Origin: Clostridiales bacterium
GTDB taxonomy: Bacteria > Bacillota > Clostridia > Christensenellales > Aristaeellaceae
Assembly: GCA_019419995.1 (NCBI GenBank)
Contig: JAHZHZ010000019.1
Span: 1-46,883, forward strand
DNA length: 46,883 bases
Reading direction: 5' to 3'
The notes under the pieces were generated by a model, which was not told where the DNA came from, made no database searches, and saw nothing but the letters and a program-made list of their open reading frames with translations. Positions 22,514 to 31,515 of this stretch are shown here, piece by piece. Numbering within the stretch: the first letter of the stretch is position 1; every line of letters starts with the position of its first letter. The position numbers and the translations under genes were made by a program.

Positions 22514-24064
22514 ATGACCGCACTGTTGGAATTGAAACACATCTGCAAGGTTTACGGAAACGGCATCTACGCCAACCGAAATGTCAGTTTTTCCGTAAAT
22601 GCTGGGGAAATCCATGCCCTTGTGGGCGAAAATGGCGCAGGAAAGAGCACGCTGATGAAGGTCATTTACGGCATGGAGCATCCCGATATGGGGGAAATGT
22701 ATGTCAAGGGGGAGCAGGTCAGTTTTGCATCGCCCCAGGACGCCATGGCAAAGTCCATTGGTATGGTCCATCAGCACTTTATGCTGGTGGATTCCCTGTC
22801 GATTGTGGAAAATGTGACGTTGGGTTATGAACCAGCCAAATTGGGGTTCATCAACCGGCGCGAGGCACAATCAAAGGTATCGGAATACATGAAGCTATTC
22901 GATTTGGACATGGATCCCAATACCCGGGTGGGCGATCTGAACATGGGCCTGAAACAAAAGGTGGAGATCATTAAGGCGTTATACAGAGGTGCACGGATCC
23001 TGATTTTGGATGAACCTACGGCAGTTCTGACGCCGCAGGAGACCGTGGAGCTCTTTTCCCGGCTCAAGGCGCTTAGGGATGACGGATATACGGTTATCTT
23101 TATCTCTCACAAGCTGCGGGAGGTTATGGAACTGTGTGATCGGGTGAGCATCATGCGCAGGGGAGAGATGATCGCTACCGTCAACGTGGCGGACGTGACT
23201 CAGCAGCAGATTTCCGCGATGATGGTGGGGGCGAACTATTCTGAAAAGCTGGATAAACTACCACCTAGCCCGGGAGAAGTGCGGCTGCGGGTTAAGGACG
23301 CCGCATATGTGAACCGGTTTGGGAAGAGAGTTGTGGATGGCGTATCTCTTAGTGTGCGCGCCAGGGAGATTCTTGGCGTTGCAGGGGTGGAGGGGAACGG
23401 CCAAAATGAATTGGTAGAAATGATATTTGGGCTCAGGCGCAGGGCTGGCGGATCTATTGAGATCATGGGCAGGGATATTTCCGGCATGAGCATACGGGCG
23501 TTACGGGAACTGGGCGTAGCGTATATTCCCGCAGACCGCATTGCCCTTGGGCTGGCTACTACCATGAGCATTGAGGATAATATGCTGGTGACCCAGCTGG
23601 GAGATCAGAGTCTCTATAGGGGAGGGCTGATTTGCGCCAGAAAAGTACATGAACGCTCTCAACAGCTGGTAAAGGAGTTCCTGGTGAAGTGCGATTCCCC
23701 CATGACGGAGGCAGACATGCTCTCAGGTGGTAATATGCAGAAGGTTGTGGCGGCCAGGGAATTTGGAAAGGACATAAAGTTGTTTATCGCAGAACAGCCG
23801 TCTCGAGGAATTGATGTGGGCGCTGCGAAGTTTCTGCATGAAAAGTTGATTGAGATGCGGGATGCGGGGTGTGCGATTCTGTTGGTTTCCGCGGATCTGG
23901 ACGAACTGTTTAAGCTTTCCGATAGCGCCATCGTGATGTATGAAGGAAAAATCAGCGCATTCTTTCCTGACTTGTCATCGGTGGATGAAAATGAAATTGG
24001 AAACTACATGCTGGGCGTAAAGCGACAGAGCAATGAACAGATAGGGAGGGCTTGCCATGAATAA
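22514..24064 (+). CDS. Nucleoside ABC transporter ATP-binding protein
   Basis: A double ATPase of about 516 residues, related to RbsA/MglA but of the BMP-dependent nucleoside branch (YufO/NupA-like). The first domain has GENGAGKST and LDEPTAVLTPQE; the second has a degenerate P-loop (GVEGNGQNE), LSGGNMQKVV and EQPSRGIDVGA. The usual DEPT of the second Walker B is replaced by EQPSRG, normal for this family. I chose ATG 22514, where GGAAAGG lies 9 bases upstream. It overlaps the first permease by 8 bp. Confidence 0.92.
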   Translation: MTALLELKHICKVYGNGIYANRNVSFSVNAGEIHALVGENGAGKSTLMKVIYGMEHPDMGEMYVKGEQVSFASPQDAMAKSIGMVHQHFMLVDSLSIVENVTLGYEPAKLGFINRREAQSKVSEYMKLFDLDMDPNTRVGDLNMGLKQKVEIIKALYRGARILILDEPTAVLTPQETVELFSRLKALRDDGYTVIFISHKLREVMELCDRVSIMRRGEMIATVNVADVTQQQISAMMVGANYSEKLDKLPPSPGEVRLRVKDAAYVNRFGKRVVDGVSLSVRAREILGVAGVEGNGQNELVEMIFGLRRRAGGSIEIMGRDISGMSIRALRELGVAYIPADRIALGLATTMSIEDNMLVTQLGDQSLYRGGLICARKVHERSQQLVKEFLVKCDSPMTEADMLSGGNMQKVVAAREFGKDIKLFIAEQPSRGIDVGAAKFLHEKLIEMRDAGCAILLVSADLDELFKLSDSAIVMYEGKISAFFPDLSSVDENEIGNYMLGVKRQSNEQIGRACHE

Positions 24065-25166
24065 ACAGAGTGCGGGCAGACGTTCGGGCGGATGGTTTTC
24101 CTTCTTGTTTGTTCGCCATCGGGGCGCTACGCTCAATGCCATTACTACCGTTTTGGCGGTGGGGATTGCGCTGGTGTTGGCGCTTCTGCTGATATTGGCT
24201 GTAAGTTCAGATCCAGGCAACGCCATCAGTCAGTTTCTGACGGGGCCGTTGAGTTCCAAGCGCCAATTGGGCAATATTCTGACTACTGCATCGACACTGA
24301 GCTTTACCGGAATCGCAGTGTGCATCATGTTTCAGGCATCCATGTTTAATATGGCGGCGGAGGGTGCTTGCTTTCTGGGCGGGCTTGCTGCTGCCGTGGC
24401 GGCTACCACAATGAAACTGCCAGCCTTTCTGGCGTTGGTGGTGCCGCTGCTGGTGGGCATCCTGGTGGGCGGCGTCATTGGTCTGATTCCGGGGTTACTT
24501 CGAGCGCGGTATGAGGCCAATGAAATGGTGTCCTCGCTTATGCTGAACTATGCCATATTGTATTTTGGCCTCTACATGCTCAAGAATTTTTTTATCGACA
24601 AGACAGCGGGGCAGGTAGCCACCGCCAAGCTCCCAGCTGCCAGCCGGCTTTCCAATCTGGTCAAAGGCACAGGCATTCATTCAGGCGTTGTATTGGTGGT
24701 TGTGGTGATCCTGCTGGCGTACCTCTTTCTCTATAAGACGCGAAGCGGCTATCATTTGCGGGTGTACGGTCAGAATCCCAATTTTGCACGCTATGCGGGT
24801 ATCAGCGTGGGTGGAGTAATCGTAACTTCCCAGGTGATCGGTGGCGCCGTGGCAGGGCTTGGAGGTGCTGTGGAAATCATGGGCATGTATCAGCGCTTTC
24901 AATGGACGGCCTTGCCAGGCTATGGTTGGGATGGAATTATCATTGCTATATTGGCCCGCAATAAGCCGCAATTTGTGCCTTTGGCAGCTTTGTTCATTGC
25001 CTATCTGCGCACTGGCGCAAACTGTATGAATACATACGCGGATGTTCCCAAGGAATTAATCACCGTGATTCAGGCGATTATGATGATTCTAGTTACGGCG
25101 GCAGCGCTTTCAGGCGGGTTAAAGCAAAAACTGGCTGTAAAGGAGGCGCTGAGCAATGATCAATAG
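24057..25166 (+). CDS. Nucleoside ABC transporter permease 1
   Basis: A 369-residue BPD_transp_2 family protein with about eight to ten membrane segments (e.g. ITTVLAVGIALVLALLLILA). Landmarks are NMAAEGACFLGGLAAA near residue 98, which replaces the GxxDLSVG motif of sugar permeases, and GYGWDGIIIAILARNKP near residue 290, characteristic of the nucleoside branch. It pairs with permease 2, which overlaps its 3' end by 11 bp. Confidence 0.92.
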   Translation: MNKQSAGRRSGGWFSFLFVRHRGATLNAITTVLAVGIALVLALLLILAVSSDPGNAISQFLTGPLSSKRQLGNILTTASTLSFTGIAVCIMFQASMFNMAAEGACFLGGLAAAVAATTMKLPAFLALVVPLLVGILVGGVIGLIPGLLRARYEANEMVSSLMLNYAILYFGLYMLKNFFIDKTAGQVATAKLPAASRLSNLVKGTGIHSGVVLVVVVILLAYLFLYKTRSGYHLRVYGQNPNFARYAGISVGGVIVTSQVIGGAVAGLGGAVEIMGMYQRFQWTALPGYGWDGIIIAILARNKPQFVPLAALFIAYLRTGANCMNTYADVPKELITVIQAIMMILVTAAALSGGLKQKLAVKEALSNDQ

Positions 25167-26118
25167 CTTTTTTGCATCTGTATGGGAGGCGATTGCTCCG
25201 GTATTGAGCATCATTACATCGCCCAGTTTTCTGTACTCGGTGCTGCGCCTGACTACGCCCATTCTGTTGGCGACCATGGCGGCACTGGTATCAGATCGGG
25301 CCGGTGTAACGAACATCAGTATTGAGGGAACCATGCTGTTTGCGGCGCTGATGGGTGTTGTGGGCAGCGCGTATACTCAGAGCTGTTATCTGGGCTTGCT
25401 GGCTGCAATTGCCGCAGGAATGCTGTTTTCACTGTTGTTGGCCTTTTTTCACCTGTGGCTGCGTACTAATCTGGTGCTCACCTGCATTGCCTTAAACAGC
25501 CTGTCCAGTGGATTGACTATCTTTTTGCTCTTCATGTTTACCGGTGATCGCGGGGTTTCTACCGCGCTGCCGTCCGTGGATCTTCCCAAGGTGGATCTTC
25601 CCTTCCTTGCACAGATCCCATTTCTGGGAGAAGTATTTTCGGGACATAGCGTTTTGACGTACATGGCGGTAATCGTTGTCATTGTAGTGGCGATTCTCCT
25701 GTATAAGACCAGGCTAGGTACCTATATTCGTGCCGTGGGAGAAAACCCCAAGGCCATTGAAACCGCGGGCTTTCCGGCGCGGCGGATTCAGTTTCAGGCG
25801 TTGCTGATCTCCGGTGCCATTGCAGGCATGGGTGGAGCGTTCATGTCCATGGCTTATGTCAGTGGATTTACCAAGGATATGGTCTCCGGTCGGGGATTTA
25901 TTGCGCTGGCGGCGGAGGCAATGGGCCGGGGACGTCCGTTGCTGTCCTCATTGGCGGCGCTATTGTTTGGGTTTACCGATTCCATGGCAAACAATCTTCA
26001 GGTGTTGGGCTTGTCCAGCGATTTGGCGCGCATGTTTCCCTATGTGATTACTATTGTGGCGCTATCTATCTATGCAGGGCGCGTTTCAAGGCGGCGGGGA
26101 TTAAAGCGGCATAAATAA
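25156..26118 (+). CDS. Nucleoside ABC transporter permease 2
   Basis: A 320-residue partner permease. TNISIEGTMLFAALMG near residue 52, AVGENPKAIETAGFPARRIQ and SGRGFIALAAEAMGRGRP are the family marks (YufQ/NupC-like). AGGAG precedes the ATG within the end of permease 1. It is the last gene of the crp-hydrolase-importer cluster. Downstream there is only an eight-T run without a convincing stem. Confidence 0.92.
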   Translation: MINSFFASVWEAIAPVLSIITSPSFLYSVLRLTTPILLATMAALVSDRAGVTNISIEGTMLFAALMGVVGSAYTQSCYLGLLAAIAAGMLFSLLLAFFHLWLRTNLVLTCIALNSLSSGLTIFLLFMFTGDRGVSTALPSVDLPKVDLPFLAQIPFLGEVFSGHSVLTYMAVIVVIVVAILLYKTRLGTYIRAVGENPKAIETAGFPARRIQFQALLISGAIAGMGGAFMSMAYVSGFTKDMVSGRGFIALAAEAMGRGRPLLSSLAALLFGFTDSMANNLQVLGLSSDLARMFPYVITIVALSIYAGRVSRRRGLKRHK

Positions 26119-26146
26119 ACGTTTTTTTTGAATGGGATGGGTTAGT

Positions 26147-26175
26147 CCTTGCATTTTTAACCTTTTAAGGTTATA
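26147..26175 (+). promoter_or_regulatory. Ferredoxin promoter with an inverted repeat in the spacer
   Basis: TTGCAT, a 17-bp spacer and TATAAT ahead of the ferredoxin gene. The spacer carries AACCTT-TT-AAGGTT, 6-bp arms with a 2-bp centre, a candidate operator. Confidence 0.6.
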
Positions 26176-26207
26176 ATATGCGTATCAAAGTATGGAGGTG
26201 TACCCCA

Positions 26208-26378
26208 ATGGCCTATAAGATTACTGACGATTGTGTAATGTGTGGTGCTTGTGCCGAAGAGTGCCCGGTTAATGCGATTTCCGAAGGCGATGGCAAGTAT
26301 GTGATCGACGCGGATACCTGCATTTCCTGTGGCTCCTGTTCCGGTGTATGCCCGGTTGGCGCACCTGTTGAGGAATAA
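26208..26378 (+). CDS. 2[4Fe-4S] ferredoxin
   Basis: 56 residues, a classic clostridial 8Fe-8S ferredoxin. There are two CX2CX2CX3CP motifs: CVMCGACAEECP (about 14-25) and CISCGSCSGVCP (about 40-51). It is a soluble low-potential electron carrier for fermentative redox reactions. The start MAYKITDDC is set by TGGAGG upstream. It is monocistronic, with its own promoter and a strong terminator. Confidence 0.96.
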   Translation: MAYKITDDCVMCGACAEECPVNAISEGDGKYVIDADTCISCGSCSGVCPVGAPVEE

Positions 26379-26387
26379 TCGTCAAGA

Positions 26388-26432
26388 ATAGCCTCGCGTC
26401 CATGCTTTCATGGAGGAGCGGGGCTATTTTTC
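26388..26432 (+). terminator. Terminator after the ferredoxin gene
   Basis: ATAGCCTCGC and GCGGGGCTAT arms with an inner TCCATG-CTTT-CATGGA stem, ending in TTTTT. Confidence 0.85.
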
Positions 26433-26485
26433 TTTTGGTGGGATGGCGAAATAAGAATAGACATGGCGTTGAAGGGAGAGACAGC

Positions 26486-26815
26486 ATGGCGACCTCGAAA
26501 AGCTATTTGCAGTATGTGATGGATCAGGCCGGATGTCTGGACCTGCGCTACCGTGCAATGATGGGGGAATATGTGCTTTACTATCGGGACAAGGTCATTG
26601 GGGGGCTTTACGACAATTGCCTGATGGTGAAGGATGTGCCGGCCGCTCGGGCCCTGATGCCGGAAGTTCTTCCTCGGGCACCCTATGAGGGGGCTCGGGG
26701 GATGCTTGAGGTGGAGCGTTTAGAGGATCGAGAGTTTCTTGAGGAACTGTTTGAAGCCATGTATCCCCAGGTGAATTTACCCAAACCACGAAGGAGGCGA
26801 AAAAATGTCCAGTGA
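26486..26815 (+). CDS. TfoX/Sxy N-terminal-domain protein
   Basis: 109 residues: MATSKSYLQYVMDQAG, then RYRAMMGEYVLYYRDKVIGGLYDNCLMV, the TfoX N-terminal fold. In proteobacteria full-length TfoX activates competence; stand-alone N-terminal proteins in Firmicutes are of unknown function. The last 11 bp overlap the AlkD-like gene, so the two are coupled. I chose ATG 26486 (GGGAGAG upstream); the longer frame lies over the ferredoxin terminator. Confidence 0.85.
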   Translation: MATSKSYLQYVMDQAGCLDLRYRAMMGEYVLYYRDKVIGGLYDNCLMVKDVPAARALMPEVLPRAPYEGARGMLEVERLEDREFLEELFEAMYPQVNLPKPRRRRKNVQ

Positions 26816-27512
26816 AATAAAAGACATTAGATCGAGCCTGTTTGCGCTGGCGGATGCGGGGTATCGCGCTTTTAATGTGAAACTGATTCCTACGGTGCCT
26901 CCGGAAACGGTCATCGGTGTTCGCACGCCGGATTTGCGGGCATTGGCCCGTCAACTGCAGGGAACGCCCCAGGCCCGGGACTTTCTTGGGGATCTCCCTC
27001 ACCAGTATTATGAGGAGAACAATTTACACGCATTTTTACTGGAGGGCATCCGGGATTTTGATCAATGCGTGGAACAAATTAATCGCTTTTTGCCCTACGT
27101 GAATAACTGGGCAACCTGCGATCAGCTATTGCCCAAGGCTCTGGCTAGAAATCCCCAAGCGCTGCTGCTGGAAGTGAAGCGCTGGCTGGAAAGCGGAGAA
27201 CTGTATACGCGTCGCTTTGCCATCGGCATGCTCATGCGCCATTTCCTGGATCAGAATTTTCGGGAGGAATATCTCTATCTGGTGGCCAGCCAGCATTCGG
27301 AAGAATATTATCTGCGCATGATGGTGGCCTGGTATTTTGCCACGGCCTTGGCCAAGCAATATGCAGCGGCGATCAAAGTTATTGAGGAGAGAATCTTGGA
27401 GCCATGGACACACAATCGGGCTATCCAGAAGGCGCTGGAGAGTTCCCGCATTTCGCAGGAGAAAAAGGCGTATCTGAAAAATTTGAAAATTCCTCTGCGA
27501 AAGCAGTCATAA
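26805..27512 (+). CDS. AlkD-like DNA alkylation repair protein
   Basis: A 235-residue all-helical HEAT-like-repeat protein. GVRTPDLRALARQL, YEENNLHAFLLEGI, VNNWATCDQLLPKAL (with the conserved W-A-x-x-D) and RRFAIGMLMRHFL are typical of the AlkD/AlkC glycosylase family, which removes positively charged alkylated bases. GGAGG precedes the ATG. It is coupled to the TfoX-like gene, a recurrent pairing of small cytosolic enzymes in Clostridia. Confidence 0.88.
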   Translation: MSSEIKDIRSSLFALADAGYRAFNVKLIPTVPPETVIGVRTPDLRALARQLQGTPQARDFLGDLPHQYYEENNLHAFLLEGIRDFDQCVEQINRFLPYVNNWATCDQLLPKALARNPQALLLEVKRWLESGELYTRRFAIGMLMRHFLDQNFREEYLYLVASQHSEEYYLRMMVAWYFATALAKQYAAAIKVIEERILEPWTHNRAIQKALESSRISQEKKAYLKNLKIPLRKQS

Positions 27513-27566
27513 TCCGTCGCATAGAGGCATAAATTGTACTGGGATTACCATGCGGAGGATAAATAA

Positions 27567-27761
27567 ATGAGAAAACAAAGGAAAGAGAACCATGTGCAGG
27601 TCTCTGAGCAGGTCAAGCGGGTGCGCAAAATGTATTCGGAGATTGGCGAACCCTTGCCGGCCGAACTGATTATCGACCTGTACCAGCATTTGGGAAAGGC
27701 CCTGGAGGTTGTGGAAACTATCGAACCCCAGCAGAGCAAGCGGCGCAGAGTCGACGCCTGA
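27567..27761 (+). CDS. Small basic protein of unknown function
   Basis: 64 residues, MRKQRKENHVQVSEQVKRVRKMYSE..., with a helical middle (ELIIDLYQHLGKALEVVETI) and basic ends (QSKRRRVDA). I do not recognise a family. GCGGAGG precedes the ATG by 8 bases, and a strong terminator follows the stop by about 20 bp. Together with the compact charge pattern this supports a real gene. Highly charged termini suggest nucleic-acid or ribosome contact, but this is inference. Confidence 0.6.
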   Translation: MRKQRKENHVQVSEQVKRVRKMYSEIGEPLPAELIIDLYQHLGKALEVVETIEPQQSKRRRVDA

Positions 27762-27780
27762 AACGCTATTAACTGTCGAA

Positions 27781-27820
27781 GGAACAGCTGCATTTGTGCC
27801 GCAGCTGTTCCCTTCGTTTT
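27781..27820 (+). terminator. Terminator after the small basic protein gene
   Basis: GGAACAGCTGC / GCAGCTGTTCC, a perfect 11-bp stem with a 9-nt loop, followed by CTTCGTTTT. Confidence 0.8.
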
Positions 27821-27853
27821 GGAGTTTTAACGCAAAACATTAGCCCCTGAGAT

Positions 27854-27883
27854 TGACATGCCCCGCTTGGAAATACTACAATA
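27854..27883 (+). promoter_or_regulatory. Promoter for prfC
   Basis: TTGACA and TACAAT with an 18-bp spacer, about 35 bp ahead of the prfC start. Confidence 0.7.
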
Positions 27884-27917
27884 TAAGATGTGAAATTATG
27901 GACATGAAGCTGGAGGA

Positions 27918-29540
27918 ATGGGCATGGAGCATCCAGAACTGAAGCGGGAAGTGGCGCGGCGCCGCACGTTTGCCATCATATCCCACCCGGACGCCGGTAA
28001 AACCACCCTGACGGAAAAACTTCTGCTCTACGGCGGGGCCATCCGTCTGGCGGGCTCGGTAAAGGCGCGAAAGACGGCACACCACGCCACGTCCGACTGG
28101 ATGGAAATTGAAAAACAGCGCGGTATTTCAGTCACTTCTTCTGCCATGCAGTTTGATTTTGATGGTTATCGCATCAATATTCTCGATACGCCGGGCCATC
28201 AGGACTTTTCGGAAGACACCTATCGTACGCTGGTGGCTGCGGACAGCGCCGTGATGCTCATAGACAACGCCAAGGGCGTGGAGGAGCAAACGGTGAAATT
28301 GTTCAAGGTCTGCCGCCTGCGCTCCATTCCCATCTTTACCTTTATCAATAAGATGGATCGTGCCGGGCGAGATCCGTTTGATCTGATGGAGGAAATTGAA
28401 CAGGTACTGGGTATTCGATCCTGTCCCGTAAACTGGCCTATTGGAATCGATGGAGATTTCAAGGGGCTGTATCATCGGGATACGCGGAAAATTGAACTCT
28501 ATCGCGGAGGCGACCACGGTCAGACACAGGTAGAGGTCGTAGAGGTGGATATTGACGATCCTCAGTGTGAATCCATCATCGGCAAGCGCTATTATGAAAA
28601 ACTGGTAGAGGATATCGAATTGCTGGATGTAGCCGGGGACGAATTTGATTTGGATAAGGTTCTCTCCGGTCAGCTTACGCCCATGTTCTTTGGCTCAGCT
28701 ACCAACAACTTTGGTGTGGAGCCCTTTTTGAAGCGCTTTCTGAGCTATACGCAGGCACCGGCGGCTCGGGTTTCCGATGCGGGTCCCATTCCTCCTGAGG
28801 AGGATAAGTTCACCGGGTTCATTTTTAAAATTCAGGCCAATATGAACCCCGCGCACAGAGACCGGTTGGCCTTTATGCGCGTCTGTTCCGGTGTGTTCGA
28901 AAAGGGGATGACCGTGTGGCATTCCTCCACCAATAGCATGGTTAAGCTCGCCCAGCCTCAGTCCTTCATGGCCCAGGAACATGAGAGTGTGGATGTGGCC
29001 TATCCGGGTGACATCATCGGGCTATTTGACCCGGGAATCTTTCGCTTGGGGGATACCCTCTGCACGGGTAGCCATGTCAAATACAGTGGCATTCCGCTGT
29101 TCGCACCGGAATTTTTCTGTCGGGTGAGTCCCGAGGATTCCATGAAGCGAAAGCAGTTTTTAAAGGGAATTGTGCAGCTGTCCCAGGAGGGCGCTGTGCA
29201 GACCTTTAAGCGTCCCAACATTGGCCGGGAGGAAATGATTGCCGGCGTGGTGGGCGTGTTGCAGATGGATGTACTGGAGTACCGGCTTAAGACGGAGTAT
29301 TCCGTCAGCATTGTTCGGGAGAATCTGCCGTTCCGATTTGTGCGTTGGATTGTGGAGACGCCAAAGCCGGTGGACAAGCTGCGCCTGACTTCTACCACAG
29401 CAGTGGCGGAGGATCGCAGCGGTCGCAGCGTGTTGATGTTTGAAAACGAGTGGAGTATCCGCCTGGCTTGCGAGAACAATGAGGGACTGGTGCTGGCAGA
29501 GACGGCCGACCGCATGACGGCGGACGATATGGAGATTTAA
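27918..29540 (+). CDS. prfC: Peptide chain release factor 3
   Basis: A 540-residue translational GTPase that recycles RF1/RF2 after termination. G1 is SHPDAGKTTLTEKLL (about 22-36), G2 RGISVTSSAM, G3 DTPGHQDFSEDTYRTL and G4 NKMDR. Length and the C-terminal FVRWIV segment fit RF3 rather than EF-G. GGAGG precedes the ATG; an internal ATG at codon 3 is also possible. It is followed closely by another translational GTPase, typA. Confidence 0.95.
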   Translation: MGMEHPELKREVARRRTFAIISHPDAGKTTLTEKLLLYGGAIRLAGSVKARKTAHHATSDWMEIEKQRGISVTSSAMQFDFDGYRINILDTPGHQDFSEDTYRTLVAADSAVMLIDNAKGVEEQTVKLFKVCRLRSIPIFTFINKMDRAGRDPFDLMEEIEQVLGIRSCPVNWPIGIDGDFKGLYHRDTRKIELYRGGDHGQTQVEVVEVDIDDPQCESIIGKRYYEKLVEDIELLDVAGDEFDLDKVLSGQLTPMFFGSATNNFGVEPFLKRFLSYTQAPAARVSDAGPIPPEEDKFTGFIFKIQANMNPAHRDRLAFMRVCSGVFEKGMTVWHSSTNSMVKLAQPQSFMAQEHESVDVAYPGDIIGLFDPGIFRLGDTLCTGSHVKYSGIPLFAPEFFCRVSPEDSMKRKQFLKGIVQLSQEGAVQTFKRPNIGREEMIAGVVGVLQMDVLEYRLKTEYSVSIVRENLPFRFVRWIVETPKPVDKLRLTSTTAVAEDRSGRSVLMFENEWSIRLACENNEGLVLAETADRMTADDMEI

Positions 29541-29603
29541 AAGCGATTCAACATTAGAGCTGGGCATGCGCCCGACGAGACGATGAGATAGGAGATCTTG
29601 CAC

Positions 29604-31436
29604 TTGAAAATTGTACGGGATGATTTGAGAAATATCGCTATTATTGCCCACGTAGATCATGGCAAGACCACGTTGGTGGATGAAATGCTCAAACAGGGCG
29701 GCGTGTTTCGCGCCAACCAGCAGGTGGCTGACCGAGTTATGGATTCCAACGATTTGGAGCGGGAGCGCGGTATTACCATTCTCTCTAAGAATACGGCCGT
29801 GCACTATGGTGATGTAAAAATCAACATTGTGGACACCCCCGGCCACGCAGATTTTTCCGGGGAAGTGGAGCGCGTTTTGAAGATGGTCAGCGGCGTGCTA
29901 CTGCTGGTGGACAGCTTTGAGGGCCCCATGCCGCAGACGCGTTTCGTTCTGAAAAAGGCATTGGAACTGAATTTAAAGGTGATTATCGTTATCAACAAGA
30001 TGGATCGCCCCGATGCTCGTTGCGAGGAAGTGCTGGATGAGACGCTGGAACTGCTAATTGATTTGGATGCTACGGACGAGCAGCTGGATAGTCCGGTGAT
30101 TTACGCTTCCGGTCGCGCTGGAACTGCCACCACCGACTGGACTAAGCCCGGAACCGATTTGAGGCCGCTGTTTGATTGCATTATAGAGCATATCCCCGCA
30201 CCCGAGGGGGACCCGGATGGGAGTCTTCAGCTGCTGATTTCTACCATTGACTACAACGAATATGTGGGGCGCATTGGAGTGGGCCGCGTGGAGCGGGGCA
30301 CGATACAGGCAAATCGTATGGCTATACGCTGTGTGTATGGTTCCAGCTTCGTTTCAGCGCCCACGCGCATGGCGGGTGTGTTTACCTATGATGGCCTCAA
30401 GCGGGTTCCTGCAGAGGAAGTGGGTGTGGGCGATATTGTGGCCATTTCCGGATTCCCGGATTTGCTCATTGGCGACACCATCTGCGATGTAGCCATGGCG
30501 GATCCGCTGCCCTTTGTCAAGATTGACGAGCCCACCATCTCCATGGTGTTCTGCGTCAATAATAGTCCCTTTGCGGGTACTGAGGGAACTTATGTCACCT
30601 CCCGGCACCTGCGCGCCAGACTGGAGAAGGAAGCGCTCACGGATGTTTCCCTCAGGGTGGAGGAGACGGATTCCACGGATGCATTCCGCGTCTATGGCAG
30701 GGGAGAGTTGCATCTCTCCATCCTGATCGAAAACATGCGCCGGCAGGGCTATGAATTCCAGATCACCAAACCGGAAGTGCTGTACAAGGAGATCGACGGG
30801 GTAAAGTGCGAGCCTATTGAGCGGCTGGTGGTAGATGTGCCTACGGAGTATTCGGGCACGGTGATTGAAAAGATTGGGCGGCGCAGAGGTACGCTGCTAT
30901 CCATGCACGGAGAGAGCCGCATGCGTTTGGAATTTGAGGTGCCCTCACGCGGTCTTTTTGGCTATCGCAGCGAGTTTCTCACCGATACCCGGGGTGAAGG
31001 CGTCATGAGCAGTATTTTTGACAGCTATCAACCCTATCGTGGGGAAATTCCCAGCCGGAATACCGGCGCACTGGTGGCTTGGGAGGATGGCGTTACTACC
31101 AGCTATGCCCTTTTCAGCGTGCAGGATCGAGGCGAACTCTTTGTGGACTCGGGCGTGAAGGTGTACAACGGTATGATCATTGGCCGCAATTCCCGGCCCG
31201 GCGACATCGATGTGAACGTATGCAAAAAGAAGCACATGACCAACACTCGAAATGCTGCGTCGGCGGAGGAGACCAACAAGATCACGAACATCCACATTCC
31301 CACGTTGGAAGAGGCCATGGAATTCATTGATGACGATGAGCTGGTGGAGATTACCCCCAAATCGGTGCGCATGCGCAAAAAGGTATTGGGTACGGAAGCC
31401 CGCAAAAAATTAGAGGCCCGCAAGAAAAACGGCTGA
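29604..31436 (+). CDS. typA: Translational GTPase TypA/BipA
   Basis: About 610 residues. G1 is AHVDHGKTTLVDEM, G3 DTPGHADFSGEVERVL, G4 NKMDRPDAR; the EF-G-like domains and the unique BipA C-terminal domain (NTRNAASAEETNKI) follow. It acts in 50S assembly and stress adaptation. No ATG fits: the start is TTG at 29604 (reading KIVRDDLRNIAIIAH), with AGGAG 9 bases upstream; the TTG at 29598 is too close to that site. The gap from prfC is 63 bp and contains a small GGGC/GCCC hairpin. Confidence 0.95.
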   Translation: MKIVRDDLRNIAIIAHVDHGKTTLVDEMLKQGGVFRANQQVADRVMDSNDLERERGITILSKNTAVHYGDVKINIVDTPGHADFSGEVERVLKMVSGVLLLVDSFEGPMPQTRFVLKKALELNLKVIIVINKMDRPDARCEEVLDETLELLIDLDATDEQLDSPVIYASGRAGTATTDWTKPGTDLRPLFDCIIEHIPAPEGDPDGSLQLLISTIDYNEYVGRIGVGRVERGTIQANRMAIRCVYGSSFVSAPTRMAGVFTYDGLKRVPAEEVGVGDIVAISGFPDLLIGDTICDVAMADPLPFVKIDEPTISMVFCVNNSPFAGTEGTYVTSRHLRARLEKEALTDVSLRVEETDSTDAFRVYGRGELHLSILIENMRRQGYEFQITKPEVLYKEIDGVKCEPIERLVVDVPTEYSGTVIEKIGRRRGTLLSMHGESRMRLEFEVPSRGLFGYRSEFLTDTRGEGVMSSIFDSYQPYRGEIPSRNTGALVAWEDGVTTSYALFSVQDRGELFVDSGVKVYNGMIIGRNSRPGDIDVNVCKKKHMTNTRNAASAEETNKITNIHIPTLEEAMEFIDDDELVEITPKSVRMRKKVLGTEARKKLEARKKNG

Positions 31437-31440
31437 TTTT

Positions 31441-31485
31441 TCGCCGCCGGAGGGTGAAAAATGTTCATCCGATGGCGGCGATTTT
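31441..31485 (+). terminator. Terminator after typA
   Basis: TCGCCGCC (31441-31448) and GGCGGCGA (31474-31481) with an inner GGTGAA/TTCATC stem, followed by TTTTCTCTC. Confidence 0.75.
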
Positions 31486-31515
31486 CTCTCTGCGGACGGA
31501 GAAAGGGGAAGGGCG

